Of a DNA stretch of 64,000 bases, positions 36,635-45,253 are shown in pieces. The translations under genes and the position numbers were made by a program. The stretch comes from Candidatus Nanopelagicus abundans (GTDB taxonomy: Bacteria > Actinomycetota > Actinomycetes > Nanopelagicales > Nanopelagicaceae), in the NCBI RefSeq assembly GCF_002288305.1, contig NZ_CP016779.1, positions 62,001 to 126,000 of the forward strand, written 5' to 3'. The notes beneath the pieces are model-generated. The model worked only from the letters and a program-made list of their open reading frames with translations. It ran no database searches and was not told the origin of the DNA. Within the stretch, counting starts at the first letter, position 1. Each line of letters begins with the position of its first letter.

Positions 36635-37845
36635 ATTCCCTCACTAAGTAGTTTTTTAACTCTACCAATTCCTTCAATAATATCTTCATCTCCTAAGGCA
36701 TAAGAAAAGCGCAGATAACCAGAAGGACCAAAAGCTTCACCAGGAACTGCTGCCACCTCAACCTCTTCTAATATCAAGGTCGCAAGTTCAGCTGATGTCT
36801 TCGGGCGCTTACCTCTAATTTCTTTTCCTAAAACTCCTTTAACTGAAGGATAAACATAAAACGCACCAGTTGGATTTGGACAAGAAACTCCTGGTATTTC
36901 ATTAAGAAGCTTCACAATTAATTTACGACGGCGATCAAATGCCTCACCCATTTTATGCACAGCAGATAAGTCACCAGTAAGGGCAGTTATTGCCGCACGT
37001 TGTGAAATATTTGAAACATTTGAAGAAAGGTGTGATTGCAAATTAGTTGCAGCCTTAATCACATCCTTTGGCCCAATCATCCAACCAACTCGCCACCCAG
37101 TCATAGCGTATGTTTTTGCTACACCATTAATAATTATTGTTCGATCAGCAAGTGCTGGAACTGCAACACAGATACTTGGAGCAGTGGCACCGTCGTAGAG
37201 TAGGTGTTCATAAATTTCATCCGTTACTACCCATAAACCATTTGCGAGCGCCCAATTACCAATCGCCTTTACCTGCTCAGGTGAGTAAACCGAGCCAGTT
37301 GGATTAGATGGTGAACAAAACAGCAGCACCTTTGTTTTTGCTGTTCGCACCTTTTCTAGTTGCTCAACTGAGACTAAATAATTTTGTGACTCATCAGCAA
37401 AAACTTCAACAGATACACCACCGGCTAATTTGATGCACTCTGGATATGTTGTCCAGTATGGTGAAGGCAGTATTACTTCATCACCTGGATCTAAAATGGA
37501 TGCAAATGCTTGATAGACCGCTTGCTTACCACCATTAGTTACTAATACTTGATCAGAGGTAATTTCATAATTTGAATCACGTTTAGTTTTTTTAACAATC
37601 GCATCCCGCAGTTCTGGTAATCCGGCAGCTGGTGTATAGCGGTGATTAGCTACAACTTTTGCGGCTTCAACTGCAGAGTTAACAATGTAATCAGGAGTTG
37701 GAAAATCTGGTTCACCGGCGCCAAAACCAATTACTGGCCGACCGGCTGCCTTAAGCGCTTTAGCTTTGCTATCAACTGCAAGAGTTGCTGATTCTGCAAT
37801 AGCTGCAATTCGTTTTGAAACTCTAGGTTTTTCAGATGCGCTCAT
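36631..37845 (-). CDS. aspC: Class I PLP aminotransferase, aspartate aminotransferase type
   Basis: A 404-residue class I/II aminotransferase. The Schiff-base lysine is in [30 protein letters not shown] and [10 protein letters not shown] are diagnostic of the aspartate aminotransferase Ib group; the arginine in YLRFSYA binds the substrate carboxylate. I choose the ATG at 37845, since [21 protein letters not shown] matches actinobacterial homologues; an in-frame ATG at 37863 would add six residues. Neither has a clear ribosome binding site. Its place between murB and tRNA-Trp/secE is conserved in actinobacteria. Confidence 0.88.
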   Translation of the reverse strand: MSASEKPRVSKRIAAIAESATLAVDSKAKALKAAGRPVIGFGAGEPDFPTPDYIVNSAVEAAKVVANHRYTPAAGLPELRDAIVKKTKRDSNYEITSDQVLVTNGGKQAVYQAFASILDPGDEVILPSPYWTTYPECIKLAGGVSVEVFADESQNYLVSVEQLEKVRTAKTKVLLFCSPSNPTGSVYSPEQVKAIGNWALANGLWVVTDEIYEHLLYDGATAPSICVAVPALADRTIIINGVAKTYAMTGWRVGWMIGPKDVIKAATNLQSHLSSNVSNISQRAAITALTGDLSAVHKMGEAFDRRRKLIVKLLNEIPGVSCPNPTGAFYVYPSVKGVLGKEIRGKRPKTSAELATLILEEVEVAAVPGEAFGPSGYLRFSYALGDEDIIEGIGRVKKLLSEGI

Positions 37846-37982
37846 GGGGCTTAAGTGTGCCATCTACGCTTAAAAGAGGCTTCATATTTATCTCAGTTTT
37901 ACCTTCGACTACTACCTCCTCTACACTTTCCCCCCCGGCGCTTGTATTAGGTCATGATTTTTCATGCCTTAATTCGGGACAA

Positions 37983-38056
37983 AGGGCAGTAGCTCAATTG
38001 GCTAGAGTTGCCGTCTCCAAAGCGGCCGGTTGGGGGTTCGAGTCCCTCCTGCCCTG
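37983..38056 (+). tRNA. tRNA-Trp (CCA)
   Basis: Acceptor arms AGGGCAG/CTGCCCT pair fully; discriminator G follows. Anticodon CCA is at 38017-38019. The CCA end is not encoded. It precedes secE by 59 bases, as in most actinobacteria. Upstream, 37953-37966 contains a small inverted repeat CATGA-TTTT-TCATG with no assigned role. Confidence 0.96.
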
Positions 38057-38115
38057 CAAGTAGTTCGGTAATTAGTAAGAAGTAAGTAAGAACTGAAAAG
38101 AAAAGGAATAGGTAG

Positions 38116-38340
38116 ATGAGCGAAGAGATTGTCTCAACTGAAGAAGCCAAAGGGCTCTTTGGTCGCATCGGCCTGTTCTACCGCCAAATTATTTCTGAAT
38201 TAGTAAAAGTTGTTTGGCCAACTCGAAATCAATTAACCACCTACACAGCTGTGGTTTTAGTATTCGTTGGATTTATTATTTTAGTAGTTTCAATATTTGA
38301 TTTAGTTTTAACAAAAATTACCTTCTGGGTATTCGGCTAA
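38116..38340 (+). CDS. secE: SecE: preprotein translocase subunit
   Basis: A 74-residue single-helix protein stabilising SecY in the Sec channel. The amphipathic helix with ISELVKVVWPTRNQL precedes one transmembrane helix (about 42-65). GGAATAGG is just upstream of the ATG. It forms secE-nusG with a 15-base gap. Confidence 0.95.
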   Translation: MSEEIVSTEEAKGLFGRIGLFYRQIISELVKVVWPTRNQLTTYTAVVLVFVGFIILVVSIFDLVLTKITFWVFG

Positions 38341-38355
38341 GGGATCTAGGAAAAT

Positions 38356-39072
38356 ATGATGTCAATTGATACCCCAGCTAATCCACCAGTGGATGCATTT
38401 GAAGCAGCTCTTGCTGTTACTGAAGTAGCACCAGTTGTTGAAGAGGTAATTGCGCCAGTTATTGAAGATGTAACTGATGAGAGTGTTAGTGAAGAAAATG
38501 ATGAGAACGCTGAGTTTCGCGCCGCCCTTCGCAACGCGCCCGGTGAATGGTTTGTTGTTCACTCATACGCCGGATATGAAAAGAAGGTTAAGGGAAATTT
38601 AGTAAACCGTATTCAATCTTTAAATATGGAGGACTTTATCTTCCAGATTGAAGTTCCTGAAGAAGAGGTTCGCGAGCTTAAGAATGGCGCAATTAAAGTA
38701 GTAAAGCGCAACGTATTTCCAGGTTATGTATTAGTTCGTATGGAATTATCTGATGAGTCATGGTCATGCGTTAGAAACACACCAGGTGTTACCGGCTTTG
38801 TTGGCAACGCTCATCATCCATCACCACTTACGCTTTCTGAAGTTGAAAACATCTTAGCTCCACGCCCACTTAAGAAGGGCGGCAAGATTGAGATGAAGGA
38901 TATTGATTATGCAATTGGTGAATCCATCACTGTTATGGATGGTCCGTTTGCAACACTGCCTGCAACTATCTCTGAGATCATGCCAGAGCAAGCAAAGTTA
39001 AAGGTATTAGTCTCTATCTTTGGCCGCGAGACTCCAGTTGAACTTTCATTTCATCAGGTACAAAAGATTTAA
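38356..39072 (+). CDS. nusG: NusG: transcription elongation factor
   Basis: A 238-residue factor with an N-terminal NGN domain ([18 protein letters not shown] from about 62) and a C-terminal KOW domain ([18 protein letters not shown]). Before it lie some 55 acidic, Ala/Val/Glu/Pro-rich residues, as in other actinobacterial NusG. NusG pairs RNA polymerase with Rho or with ribosomal S10. The start at 38356 or the next codon (ATGATG) cannot be separated by eye. Confidence 0.95.
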   Translation: MMSIDTPANPPVDAFEAALAVTEVAPVVEEVIAPVIEDVTDESVSEENDENAEFRAALRNAPGEWFVVHSYAGYEKKVKGNLVNRIQSLNMEDFIFQIEVPEEEVRELKNGAIKVVKRNVFPGYVLVRMELSDESWSCVRNTPGVTGFVGNAHHPSPLTLSEVENILAPRPLKKGGKIEMKDIDYAIGESITVMDGPFATLPATISEIMPEQAKLKVLVSIFGRETPVELSFHQVQKI

Positions 39073-39095
39073 CGAGAAGAGAAAAGGAAAAAACC

Positions 39096-39527
39096 ATGGC
39101 ACCAAAGAAAAAAGTAACCGCACTTATTAAGCTGCAGATTCAGGCTGGAGCAGCCACACCGGCGCCACCAGTAGGACCAGCATTAGGCCAGCATGGTGTG
39201 AACATCATGGACTTCGTTAAGGCGTATAACGCTGCGACTGAAAGCCAAAAAGGAAACATCATTCCAGTTGAAATTACTGTGTTTGAGGATCGCTCATTTA
39301 CTTTTATTACTAAAACTCCACCAGCTTCACGATTAATTCTTAAGGCTGCCGGAATTGAAAAGGGATCAGCAGTTCCCCATAAAGATAAAGTTGCAAATCT
39401 AACTAAGGCACAGGTTGAAGATATAGCCAAGCAAAAGATGGTTGATCTAAATGCTAATGACTTAGAGATGGCTTCACGAATTATTGCCGGTACCGCTCGT
39501 TCGATGGGTATTACCGTCTCTAGTTAA
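39096..39527 (+). CDS. rplK: Ribosomal protein uL11
   Basis: A 143-residue large-subunit protein of the GTPase-associated centre. The N-terminal [25 protein letters not shown] with its proline-rich thiostrepton-region linker, and C-terminal [13 protein letters not shown], are canonical. Followed by a structured spacer before rplA. Confidence 0.97.
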   Translation: MAPKKKVTALIKLQIQAGAATPAPPVGPALGQHGVNIMDFVKAYNAATESQKGNIIPVEITVFEDRSFTFITKTPPASRLILKAAGIEKGSAVPHKDKVANLTKAQVEDIAKQKMVDLNANDLEMASRIIAGTARSMGITVSS

Positions 39528-39538
39528 AAATAAATAAT

Positions 39539-39600
39539 GTGGGAGAACCTCGCTGGTTCGCAAACACCACAACCCCAATCTTGAAAACCCTTTCAAGATT
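39539..39600 (+). promoter_or_regulatory. Candidate L1 autoregulatory site and adjacent hairpin in the rplK-rplA spacer
   Basis: GTGGGAG (39539-39545) leads into hairpin GAACC-TCGCT-GGTTC (39545-39559) and then GCAAACACCAC, with outer GTGG/CCAC pairing. This asymmetric internal-loop layout resembles the known L1 mRNA target that mimics the L1 site on 23S rRNA. A second, perfect ten-pair hairpin follows: AATCTTGAAA and TTTCAAGATT (39577-39600) around ACCC. That one ends 17 bases before the rplA start and could block or process the message. The L1 link is by resemblance only. Confidence 0.55.
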
Positions 39601-39617
39601 AATTAAGAGGAGAAGAA

Positions 39618-40328
39618 ATGAAGCGCAGTAAGAAATATAAGGCCGCCGCTGAGAAGATAAAGTTAGAAAATCTTTATATGCCAGGTGAGGCGATGAAGTT
39701 AGTTAAAGAGACTTCAACTGTTAAATACGATGCAACTGTTGATATCGCATTGTTTTTAGGTGTGGACCCAAAGAAAGCAGATCAAGCTATTCGTTCCACC
39801 GTTAACTTGCCACACGGAACTGGTAAGACTGCCAGAGTTTTAGTTTTTGCCGGTGGTGAGCGAGCTGAAGAGGCACGTGCTGCTGGTGCTGACATTGTTG
39901 GCGCAGATGAATTAATCGATGAAGTTTCAAAAGGTCGTCTTGATTACGACGCAGTTGTATCAACACCTGAATTAATGGGAAAGGTTGGCCGACTTGGAAA
40001 AGTTCTTGGACCTCGTGGCCTAATGCCAAACCCAAAGACTGGAACTGTTACGACCAATGTTGCTAAAGCTGTTACTGATATTAAAGGTGGAAAGATTGAG
40101 TTTAGAGTTGATAAGAACTCAAACCTACACTTTGTAATTGGTAAGGTTTCATTTACTGCTGAACAACTTGCTGAAAATTATGCTGCAGCAATTGAAGAGG
40201 TAATGAGAGCAAAGCCAGCATCATCTAAAGGCCGCTTTATTAAGTCAGCGACTGTTTCATCAACTATGAGCCCAGGAATCCAACTTGATACCTCAGTTGC
40301 TCGTGATGGTGGAGCTCAGATCCAATAA
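39618..40328 (+). CDS. rplA: Ribosomal protein uL1
   Basis: A 236-residue stalk-base protein that binds 23S rRNA near the E site and often its own m[36 protein letters not shown] and [16 protein letters not shown] are canonical. Ribosome binding site GAGGAG is seven bases upstream. Length is usual for actinobacteria. Confidence 0.97.
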   Translation: MKRSKKYKAAAEKIKLENLYMPGEAMKLVKETSTVKYDATVDIALFLGVDPKKADQAIRSTVNLPHGTGKTARVLVFAGGERAEEARAAGADIVGADELIDEVSKGRLDYDAVVSTPELMGKVGRLGKVLGPRGLMPNPKTGTVTTNVAKAVTDIKGGKIEFRVDKNSNLHFVIGKVSFTAEQLAENYAAAIEEVMRAKPASSKGRFIKSATVSSTMSPGIQLDTSVARDGGAQIQ

Positions 40329-40338
40329 ATAAGTAATT

Positions 40339-40368
40339 TTGACTTGGGTAGGCCTAAGCGCCTACCCT
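40339..40368 (+). promoter_or_regulatory. Candidate promoter of the rplJ leader, overlapping an inverted repeat
   Basis: TTGACT (40339-40344) and TACCCT (40363-40368) are 18 bases apart. The inverted repeat GGGTAGGC (40346-40353) and GCCTACCC (40360-40367) fills the spacer and covers most of the -10. The repeat could instead be the end of the rplA transcript, but only a weak T-rich tail follows. Confidence 0.5.
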
Positions 40369-40419
40369 TGGCTTATTCAGTCAGGCTAATTAATAAAATA
40401 ATTAGAAAGACAGAAAACC

Positions 40420-40526
40420 AAAGACTGCAGGTCTTTTAAAGTAAATCTTTAAAAGGTAATTGTTGAAAAACAGCCCGCATAGGTGTAATCGATAACCTCG
40501 AGTGCATTTATGCGCCGAGGTTTTTC
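40420..40526 (+). promoter_or_regulatory. L10 ribosomal-protein leader with terminator hairpin
   Basis: The rplA-rplJ spacer holds several structures. AAAGAC/GTCTTT (40420-40436) competes with CTTTTAAAG/CTTTAAAAG (40433-40455). AGCCCGCATAGGTG follows, like the conserved core of L10 leaders. Then AACCTCG-A-GTGCAT, TT, ATGCGC-CGAGGTT (40494-40522) forms a long hairpin with one bulged base and ends in TTTTTC, a typical intrinsic terminator. This fits control of rplJ-rplL by L10 binding, with premature termination when L10 is free. Confidence 0.75.
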
Positions 40527-40546
40527 TTATTTAGAAAGGATGCCAA

Positions 40547-41200
40547 ATGGCAACCCCAGATAAGAGCGCTGCTGTTGCAGAGATCGCAGAAGATTTCCGC
40601 ACTGCAAATGCAACTGTACTTACTGAGTACCGCGGTTTATCCGCTACTTTATTAAAGCAACTACGTCGATCACTTGGTGTAAAAAACAAGTACTCCGTAG
40701 TTAAGAACACTTTAACTAAAATTGCAGCAAAAGAAGCTGGTGTTGATCTAGATCCAGCAATGCTGGCTGGTCCATCTGCTGTTGCATTTATTAAAGGTGA
40801 CCCAATTGATGCTGCTAAAGCATTACGTGATTTTGCTAAGGAAAATCCACTTCTAATTATTAAGGGTGGAATTTTTGATGGTAAGGCAGTAACAACTGCT
40901 GAGATTATGCAACTTGCTAATCTTGAATCTCGCGAAGTTCTACTTGCCAAGATTGCCGGTGCACTTAAAGCATCAATGTCTAAGGCTGCTAGAACATTTG
41001 ATGCTCTTCGTATCAAGATGGAGGCAGGTGCACCAGCACCAGTTGCTCCACCAGTTGCGCAAGCAGCTCCTGAAGTTGTAGCAGAGGCAGTCGTTGCCGA
41101 AGCAGCTCCTGAAGTTGTTGCAGAAGCAGTCGTTGCACAAGATGCAACACCTGAAGTTGTAGCCGAAGTGGCACCTGCTGCTGAAAGCACAGAAAACTAA
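40547..41200 (+). CDS. rplJ: Ribosomal protein uL10 with repeat-rich C-terminal tail
   Basis: A 217-residue stalk protein that anchors L7/L12 dimers. The N-terminal rRNA-binding domain includes [19 protein letters not shown]. The helix that binds L7/L12 lies near 135-165. Beyond it, residues from about 165 to the end form a tail of Ala, Val, Glu and Pro with a 13-residue unit ([13 protein letters not shown]) twice and a degenerate third copy. Ribosome binding site AAAGGA is 8 bases upstream. Confidence 0.95.
   Translation: MATPDKSAAVAEIAEDFRTANATVLTEYRGLSATLLKQLRRSLGVKNKYSVVKNTLTKIAAKEAGVDLDPAMLAGPSAVAFIKGDPIDAAKALRDFAKENPLLIIKGGIFDGKAVTTAEIMQLANLESREVLLAKIAGALKASMSKAARTFDALRIKMEAGAPAPVAPPVAQAAPEVVAEAVVAEAAPEVVAEAVVAQDATPEVVAEVAPAAESTEN
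41063..41140 (+). repeat. Two tandem 39-bp repeats inside rplJ
   Basis: Units at 41063-41101 and 41102-41140 encode [14 protein letters not shown]. They differ at only a few, mostly third-codon positions; the last codon changes Glu to Gln. A partial third copy ([11 protein letters not shown]) follows from 41141. This suggests recent in-frame duplication in the uL10 tail. Confidence 0.85.
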
Positions 41201-41266
41201 ACCGACCCCCAACCCCCGTACTCATACCAAGAGTTGGAGTCGGGATTAGAAGAAAAGGAAATGAAT

Positions 41267-41650
41267 ATGGCAAAGCTAAATACCCCAGATCTATTAGGTC
41301 AGTTCAAAGATATGACTTTGGTTGAACTAACAGAGTTTGTGAAAGCATTTGAGACAGAGTTTGATGTAACAGCAGCAGCACCAGTTGCTGCAGCAGCAGC
41401 CGGTGGCGCAGCTGGCGGCGCAGCAGATGCTGCTCAAGATGAGTTCACAATCATCCTTGAGGATGCTGGTTCTCAGAAGATTGCAGTTATCAAAGAGGTA
41501 CGTGCACTTAACTCAAGCCTTGGCCTAAAAGAGGCAAAGGATCTAGTTGATGCCACACCAGCTACCATCATGGAGAAGGCTGATAAGGCAACCGCTGATA
41601 AAGCTAAGGCTGCTTTTGAGGCTGCTGGCGCTAAGGTCACTATCAAGTAA
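41267..41650 (+). CDS. rplL: Ribosomal protein bL12 (L7/L12)
   Basis: A 127-residue acidic stalk protein that recruits translational GTPases. The N-terminal dimerisation helices ([21 protein letters not shown]), Ala/Gly-rich hinge near 40-52 and C-terminal domain with [16 protein letters not shown] are standard. Start is the ATG at 41267, because AAGGAA is six bases before it; the ATG at 41261 is too close to that site. Confidence 0.96.
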   Translation: MAKLNTPDLLGQFKDMTLVELTEFVKAFETEFDVTAAAPVAAAAAGGAAGGAADAAQDEFTIILEDAGSQKIAVIKEVRALNSSLGLKEAKDLVDATPATIMEKADKATADKAKAAFEAAGAKVTIK

Positions 41651-41666
41651 GTACTTGAATTAGACA

Positions 41667-41702
41667 GAAGGGGCAGAGGTTAGATACTCTGCCCCTTCAT
41701 AA
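41667..41702 (+). terminator. Intrinsic-type terminator after rplL
   Basis: GAAGGGGCAGAG (41667-41678) and CTCTGCCCCTTC (41687-41698) pair perfectly over twelve bases with loop GTTAGATA. A weak T-containing tail (ATAATTTT) follows. It lies between rplL and rpoB and may be a partial stop that sets rplJL above rpoBC. Confidence 0.8.
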
Positions 41703-41787
41703 TTTTCAATCCAACAGGTCAGGCATATAGCGGCTATGACCTAGCGGTAGCCGTGCGTTTTAATGCAGTTTATTACTGGAGGAAACT

Positions 41788-44700
41788 TTGGCCGCTTCAA
41801 AAATTAAATCTCAAGCACCAGCACGTGTTTCATTCGCAAAAATTCGCGAACCACTTGAAGTTCCAAATCTACTTTCATTACAACTAGAAAGTATTGATTG
41901 GTTACTTGGTAACGAAGCATGGCGCGCTCGCTTAAGCACCGCTGAAAAATCAAATCGTGGCGAGGTTCCTAAGCAATCTGGACTTGAAGAAATTTTTGAA
42001 GAGATCTCACCGATTGAAGATTTCCAAGGATCAATGTCACTCTCATTTCGTGACCATCGCTTTGAACCACCTAAGTACACAATTGCAGAGTGCAAAGAGC
42101 GCGACATTACCTACGCTGCTCCACTTTTCTTAACTGCAGAGTTTACAAACAACATAACAGGTGAAATTAAATCTCAGACAGTTTTTATGGGCGACTTCCC
42201 ATTAATGACACCTCGTGGAACATTTGTAATTAACGGAACTGAGCGCGTAGTTGTTTCACAGATTGTTCGCTCACCTGGCGTTTACTTTGAACGCACAATT
42301 GAAAAAACATCTGATAAAGATGTCTACACAACAAAGATTATTCCAAGCCGTGGTGCTTGGCTTGAGTTTGAAGTAGATAAGAAAGATATGGTCGGTGTTC
42401 GTATCGATCGCAAGCGTAAACAATCTGTCACAGTTTTCTTGAAAGCACTTGGTTGGAGTAGTGCACAAATTCTTGAGCAATTCGGAGAATTTGAATCAAT
42501 TAAGTTAACTCTTGAAAAAGACAATGTTGAAACTCAAGATGAGGCATTGCTAGATATTTATCGCAAACTTCGTCCAGGTGAGCCACCAACTAAAGAAGCT
42601 GCTCAAAACTTAATTGAAAACCTTTACTTCAATCCAAAGCGTTATGACTTAGCAAAAGTTGGCCGTTTTAAAGTTAATAAGAAGTTAGGACTAGAGCTTG
42701 ATCTAAACCGTGGCCTATTAACTATTGAAGATATTGTTGGAACAATTAAATACTTAGTAGCACTTCACCGTGGTGATGCGTTAATGGAGTACGGCAAAGA
42801 AGTACGTGTTGAAACTGATGATATTGACCATTTTGGTAATCGTCGCCTGCGTACCGTCGGTGAGTTAATTCAAAACCAGGTTCGTACCGGTCTTTCTCGA
42901 ATGGAGCGCGTAGTTCGTGAGCGTATGACTACTCAAGATGTTGAAGCGATAACTCCACAAACTTTAATAAATATTCGCCCAGTAGTGGCATCTATTAAAG
43001 AGTTCTTTGGAACATCACAACTTTCACAATTTATGGATCAAACAAATCCACTATCTGGTATGACACATAAGCGTCGTCTATCAGCACTTGGACCCGGCGG
43101 ACTTTCTCGTGAACGCGCTGGCTTTGAGGTTCGAGATGTTCACCCATCTCATTACGGTCGTATGTGTCCAATTGAAACACCAGAGGGTCCAAACATTGGA
43201 CTTATTGGATCTCTTGCAACATATGCACGTGTTACACCATTTGGTTTTATTGAAACTCCTTATCGCAAAGTTGTTGATGGCAAGGTTTCTGATCGCATCG
43301 ATTACTTAACTGCTGATGAAGAAGATGAGCACATTATTGCGCAAGCAAATGCACCTTTAACTGATGATAATTTTTTTGCTGAGCCAAGAGTATTAGTTCG
43401 CCGTCGCGGTGGTGAGGTTGAAAATATTCAAGCATCCGAGGTTGATTACATGGATGTGTCACCTCGCCAGATGGTTTCAGTTGCAACTGCAATGATTCCA
43501 TTCTTAGAACATGATGATGCTAACCGTGCGTTAATGGGTGCAAACATGATGCGTCAGGCTGTGCCACTTGTTAGAGCTGAAGCACCACTAGTTGGAACTG
43601 GCATGGAGTTTCGTGCTGCAGTAGATGCTGGTGATGTATTACTTGCTCGCAAATCTGGTGTGGTAACTGAGGTTAACTCTGATGAAGTAACTGTTAAAAA
43701 TGATGACGGTACAACTGAAACTTACTTTGTTGAGAAGTTTGTTAGATCAAATCAAGGAACTAGCCGTAATCAAAAGGTAGTTGTTTCTGTGGGAGAAAAG
43801 ATTGAAGTTGGCGCAGTTGTAGCAGATGGTGCTAGCACCGAAATGGGTGAGATGGCGCTTGGAAAAAATCTACTTGTGGCATTTATGTCATGGGAAGGTC
43901 ATAACTATGAAGATGCGATTATTCTTTCACAACGCCTTGTTCAAGATGATGTGCTTACCTCAATTCATATCGAGGAGTATGAAGTAGATGCTCGTGATAC
44001 CAAACTAGGAGCAGAGGAAATCACTCGTGATATTCCAAACGTTTCTGAGGAAGTATTAGCAGATCTTGATGAACGCGGAATCATTCGCGTTGGAGCAGAT
44101 GTTGTGCCAGGTGATATTTTGGTTGGAAAAGTAACACCTAAGGGTGAAACTGAATTAACACCGGAAGAGCGCTTACTTCGCGCAATCTTTGGCGAGAAGG
44201 CTCGAGAGGTTCGCGATACTTCACTTAAGGTTCCACATGGTGAATCAGGCAAAGTAATTGGCGTTAGCATCCAAGATTCTGAAGAGGGATTTGAATTAGC
44301 TGCTGGTGTTAACCAAGTTGTTCGAGTCTACGTTGCACAAAAGCGTAAAATTCAAGATGGTGACAAACTTGCTGGCCGTCACGGTAACAAGGGTGTTATT
44401 TCAAAGATTTTACCTGTTGAAGATATGCCATTCCTAGAAGATGGAACTCCAGTAGATATTGTATTAAATCCACTTGGTGTACCAGGACGTATGAATGTTG
44501 GTCAGGTACTAGAAACTCACTTAGGTTGGGTTGCTAAGTCTGGTTGGAAACTAGAAGGTAATGAAGATTGGCAACAATCACTGCGTGCTAACGGTTACGC
44601 CGAAGCACCAGCCAATACAAAGGTAGCAACACCAGTATTTGATGGAACTAAAGAAGAAGAGTTATCTGGTCTTCTTGGTTCTACTTTGCCAAATAAAGAT

Positions 44701-45240
44701 GGCATGCGCTTAATTGGCCCAGATGGTAAAGCACAATTATATGATGGCCGAACTGGTGAACCATATAAGCAACCAATTTCTGTAGGCTATATGTACATCT
44801 TAAAGCTGCACCATTTAGTTGATGACAAGATCCATGCTCGTTCAACCGGTCCTTACTCAATGATTACGCAACAACCGTTGGGTGGAAAAGCACAATTCGG
44901 TGGACAGCGCTTTGGTGAAATGGAAGTTTGGGCACTTGAAGCATATGGAGCTGCCTACACACTACAAGAATTGCTAACAATTAAATCAGATGACGTCCTT
45001 GGTCGAGTTAAGGTTTATGAAGCAATTGTTAAGGGTGAAAATATTCCAGAGCCAGGAATTCCTGAGTCATTTAAGGTTTTGGTTAAAGAAATGCAATCAC
45101 TTTGTTTAAATGTTGAAGTTCTTTCATCAGAGGGTGTGGCAATTGAAATGCGCGATACTGATGAAGAAGTCTTTAGAACAGCCGAAGAATTAGGTATCAA
45201 CTTATCCCGAGTTGAACCAAGCTCTGTAGAAGAAGTGTGA
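41788..45240 (+). CDS. rpoB: RNA polymerase beta subunit
   Basis: A 1150-residue catalytic subunit. The rifampicin-region [14 protein letters not shown] sits at about 408-421, with Thr419 where Escherichia coli and Mycobacterium have Asn. Downstream [17 protein letters not shown] and the C-terminal [26 protein letters not shown] are conserved. Start is TTG at 41788 with strong GGAGG five bases upstream. The 137-base rplL-rpoB spacer contains a terminator; a clear separate rpoB promoter was not found. Confidence 0.97.
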   Translation: MAASKIKSQAPARVSFAKIREPLEVPNLLSLQLESIDWLLGNEAWRARLSTAEKSNRGEVPKQSGLEEIFEEISPIEDFQGSMSLSFRDHRFEPPKYTIAECKERDITYAAPLFLTAEFTNNITGEIKSQTVFMGDFPLMTPRGTFVINGTERVVVSQIVRSPGVYFERTIEKTSDKDVYTTKIIPSRGAWLEFEVDKKDMVGVRIDRKRKQSVTVFLKALGWSSAQILEQFGEFESIKLTLEKDNVETQDEALLDIYRKLRPGEPPTKEAAQNLIENLYFNPKRYDLAKVGRFKVNKKLGLELDLNRGLLTIEDIVGTIKYLVALHRGDALMEYGKEVRVETDDIDHFGNRRLRTVGELIQNQVRTGLSRMERVVRERMTTQDVEAITPQTLINIRPVVASIKEFFGTSQLSQFMDQTNPLSGMTHKRRLSALGPGGLSRERAGFEVRDVHPSHYGRMCPIETPEGPNIGLIGSLATYARVTPFGFIETPYRKVVDGKVSDRIDYLTADEEDEHIIAQANAPLTDDNFFAEPRVLVRRRGGEVENIQASEVDYMDVSPRQMVSVATAMIPFLEHDDANRALMGANMMRQAVPLVRAEAPLVGTGMEFRAAVDAGDVLLARKSGVVTEVNSDEVTVKNDDGTTETYFVEKFVRSNQGTSRNQKVVVSVGEKIEVGAVVADGASTEMGEMALGKNLLVAFMSWEGHNYEDAIILSQRLVQDDVLTSIHIEEYEVDARDTKLGAEEITRDIPNVSEEVLADLDERGIIRVGADVVPGDILVGKVTPKGETELTPEERLLRAIFGEKAREVRDTSLKVPHGESGKVIGVSIQDSEEGFELAAGVNQVVRVYVAQKRKIQDGDKLAGRHGNKGVISKILPVEDMPFLEDGTPVDIVLNPLGVPGRMNVGQVLETHLGWVAKSGWKLEGNEDWQQSLRANGYAEAPANTKVATPVFDGTKEEELSGLLGSTLPNKDGMRLIGPDGKAQLYDGRTGEPYKQPISVGYMYILKLHHLVDDKIHARSTGPYSMITQQPLGGKAQFGGQRFGEMEVWALEAYGAAYTLQELLTIKSDDVLGRVKVYEAIVKGENIPEPGIPESFKVLVKEMQSLCLNVEVLSSEGVAIEMRDTDEEVFRTAEELGINLSRVEPSSVEEV

Positions 45241-45253
45241 GGAGAGGATAACC

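Noticed and set aside
37921-37950. C-run (seven Cs) near 37931 as a phase-variable tract
   Set aside because: It is intergenic, not placed in a coding region or between clear promoter elements, and one short run is weak evidence.
37836-38063. A 75-codon open frame covering tRNA-Trp
   Set aside because: It reads through an unmistakable tRNA and has no homology or ribosome binding site.
40531-41190. A 219-codon leftward open frame opposite rplJ, very rich in Ala, Ser and Thr
   Set aside because: The composition is the shadow of the Ala/Val/Glu codons and repeats of rplJ; no start signals or homology.
41703-41787. A separate rpoB promoter in the rplL-rpoB spacer
   Set aside because: Only poor -35/-10 combinations (such as TTTTCA with TATAGC at 17 bases) can be made, so I do not list one.
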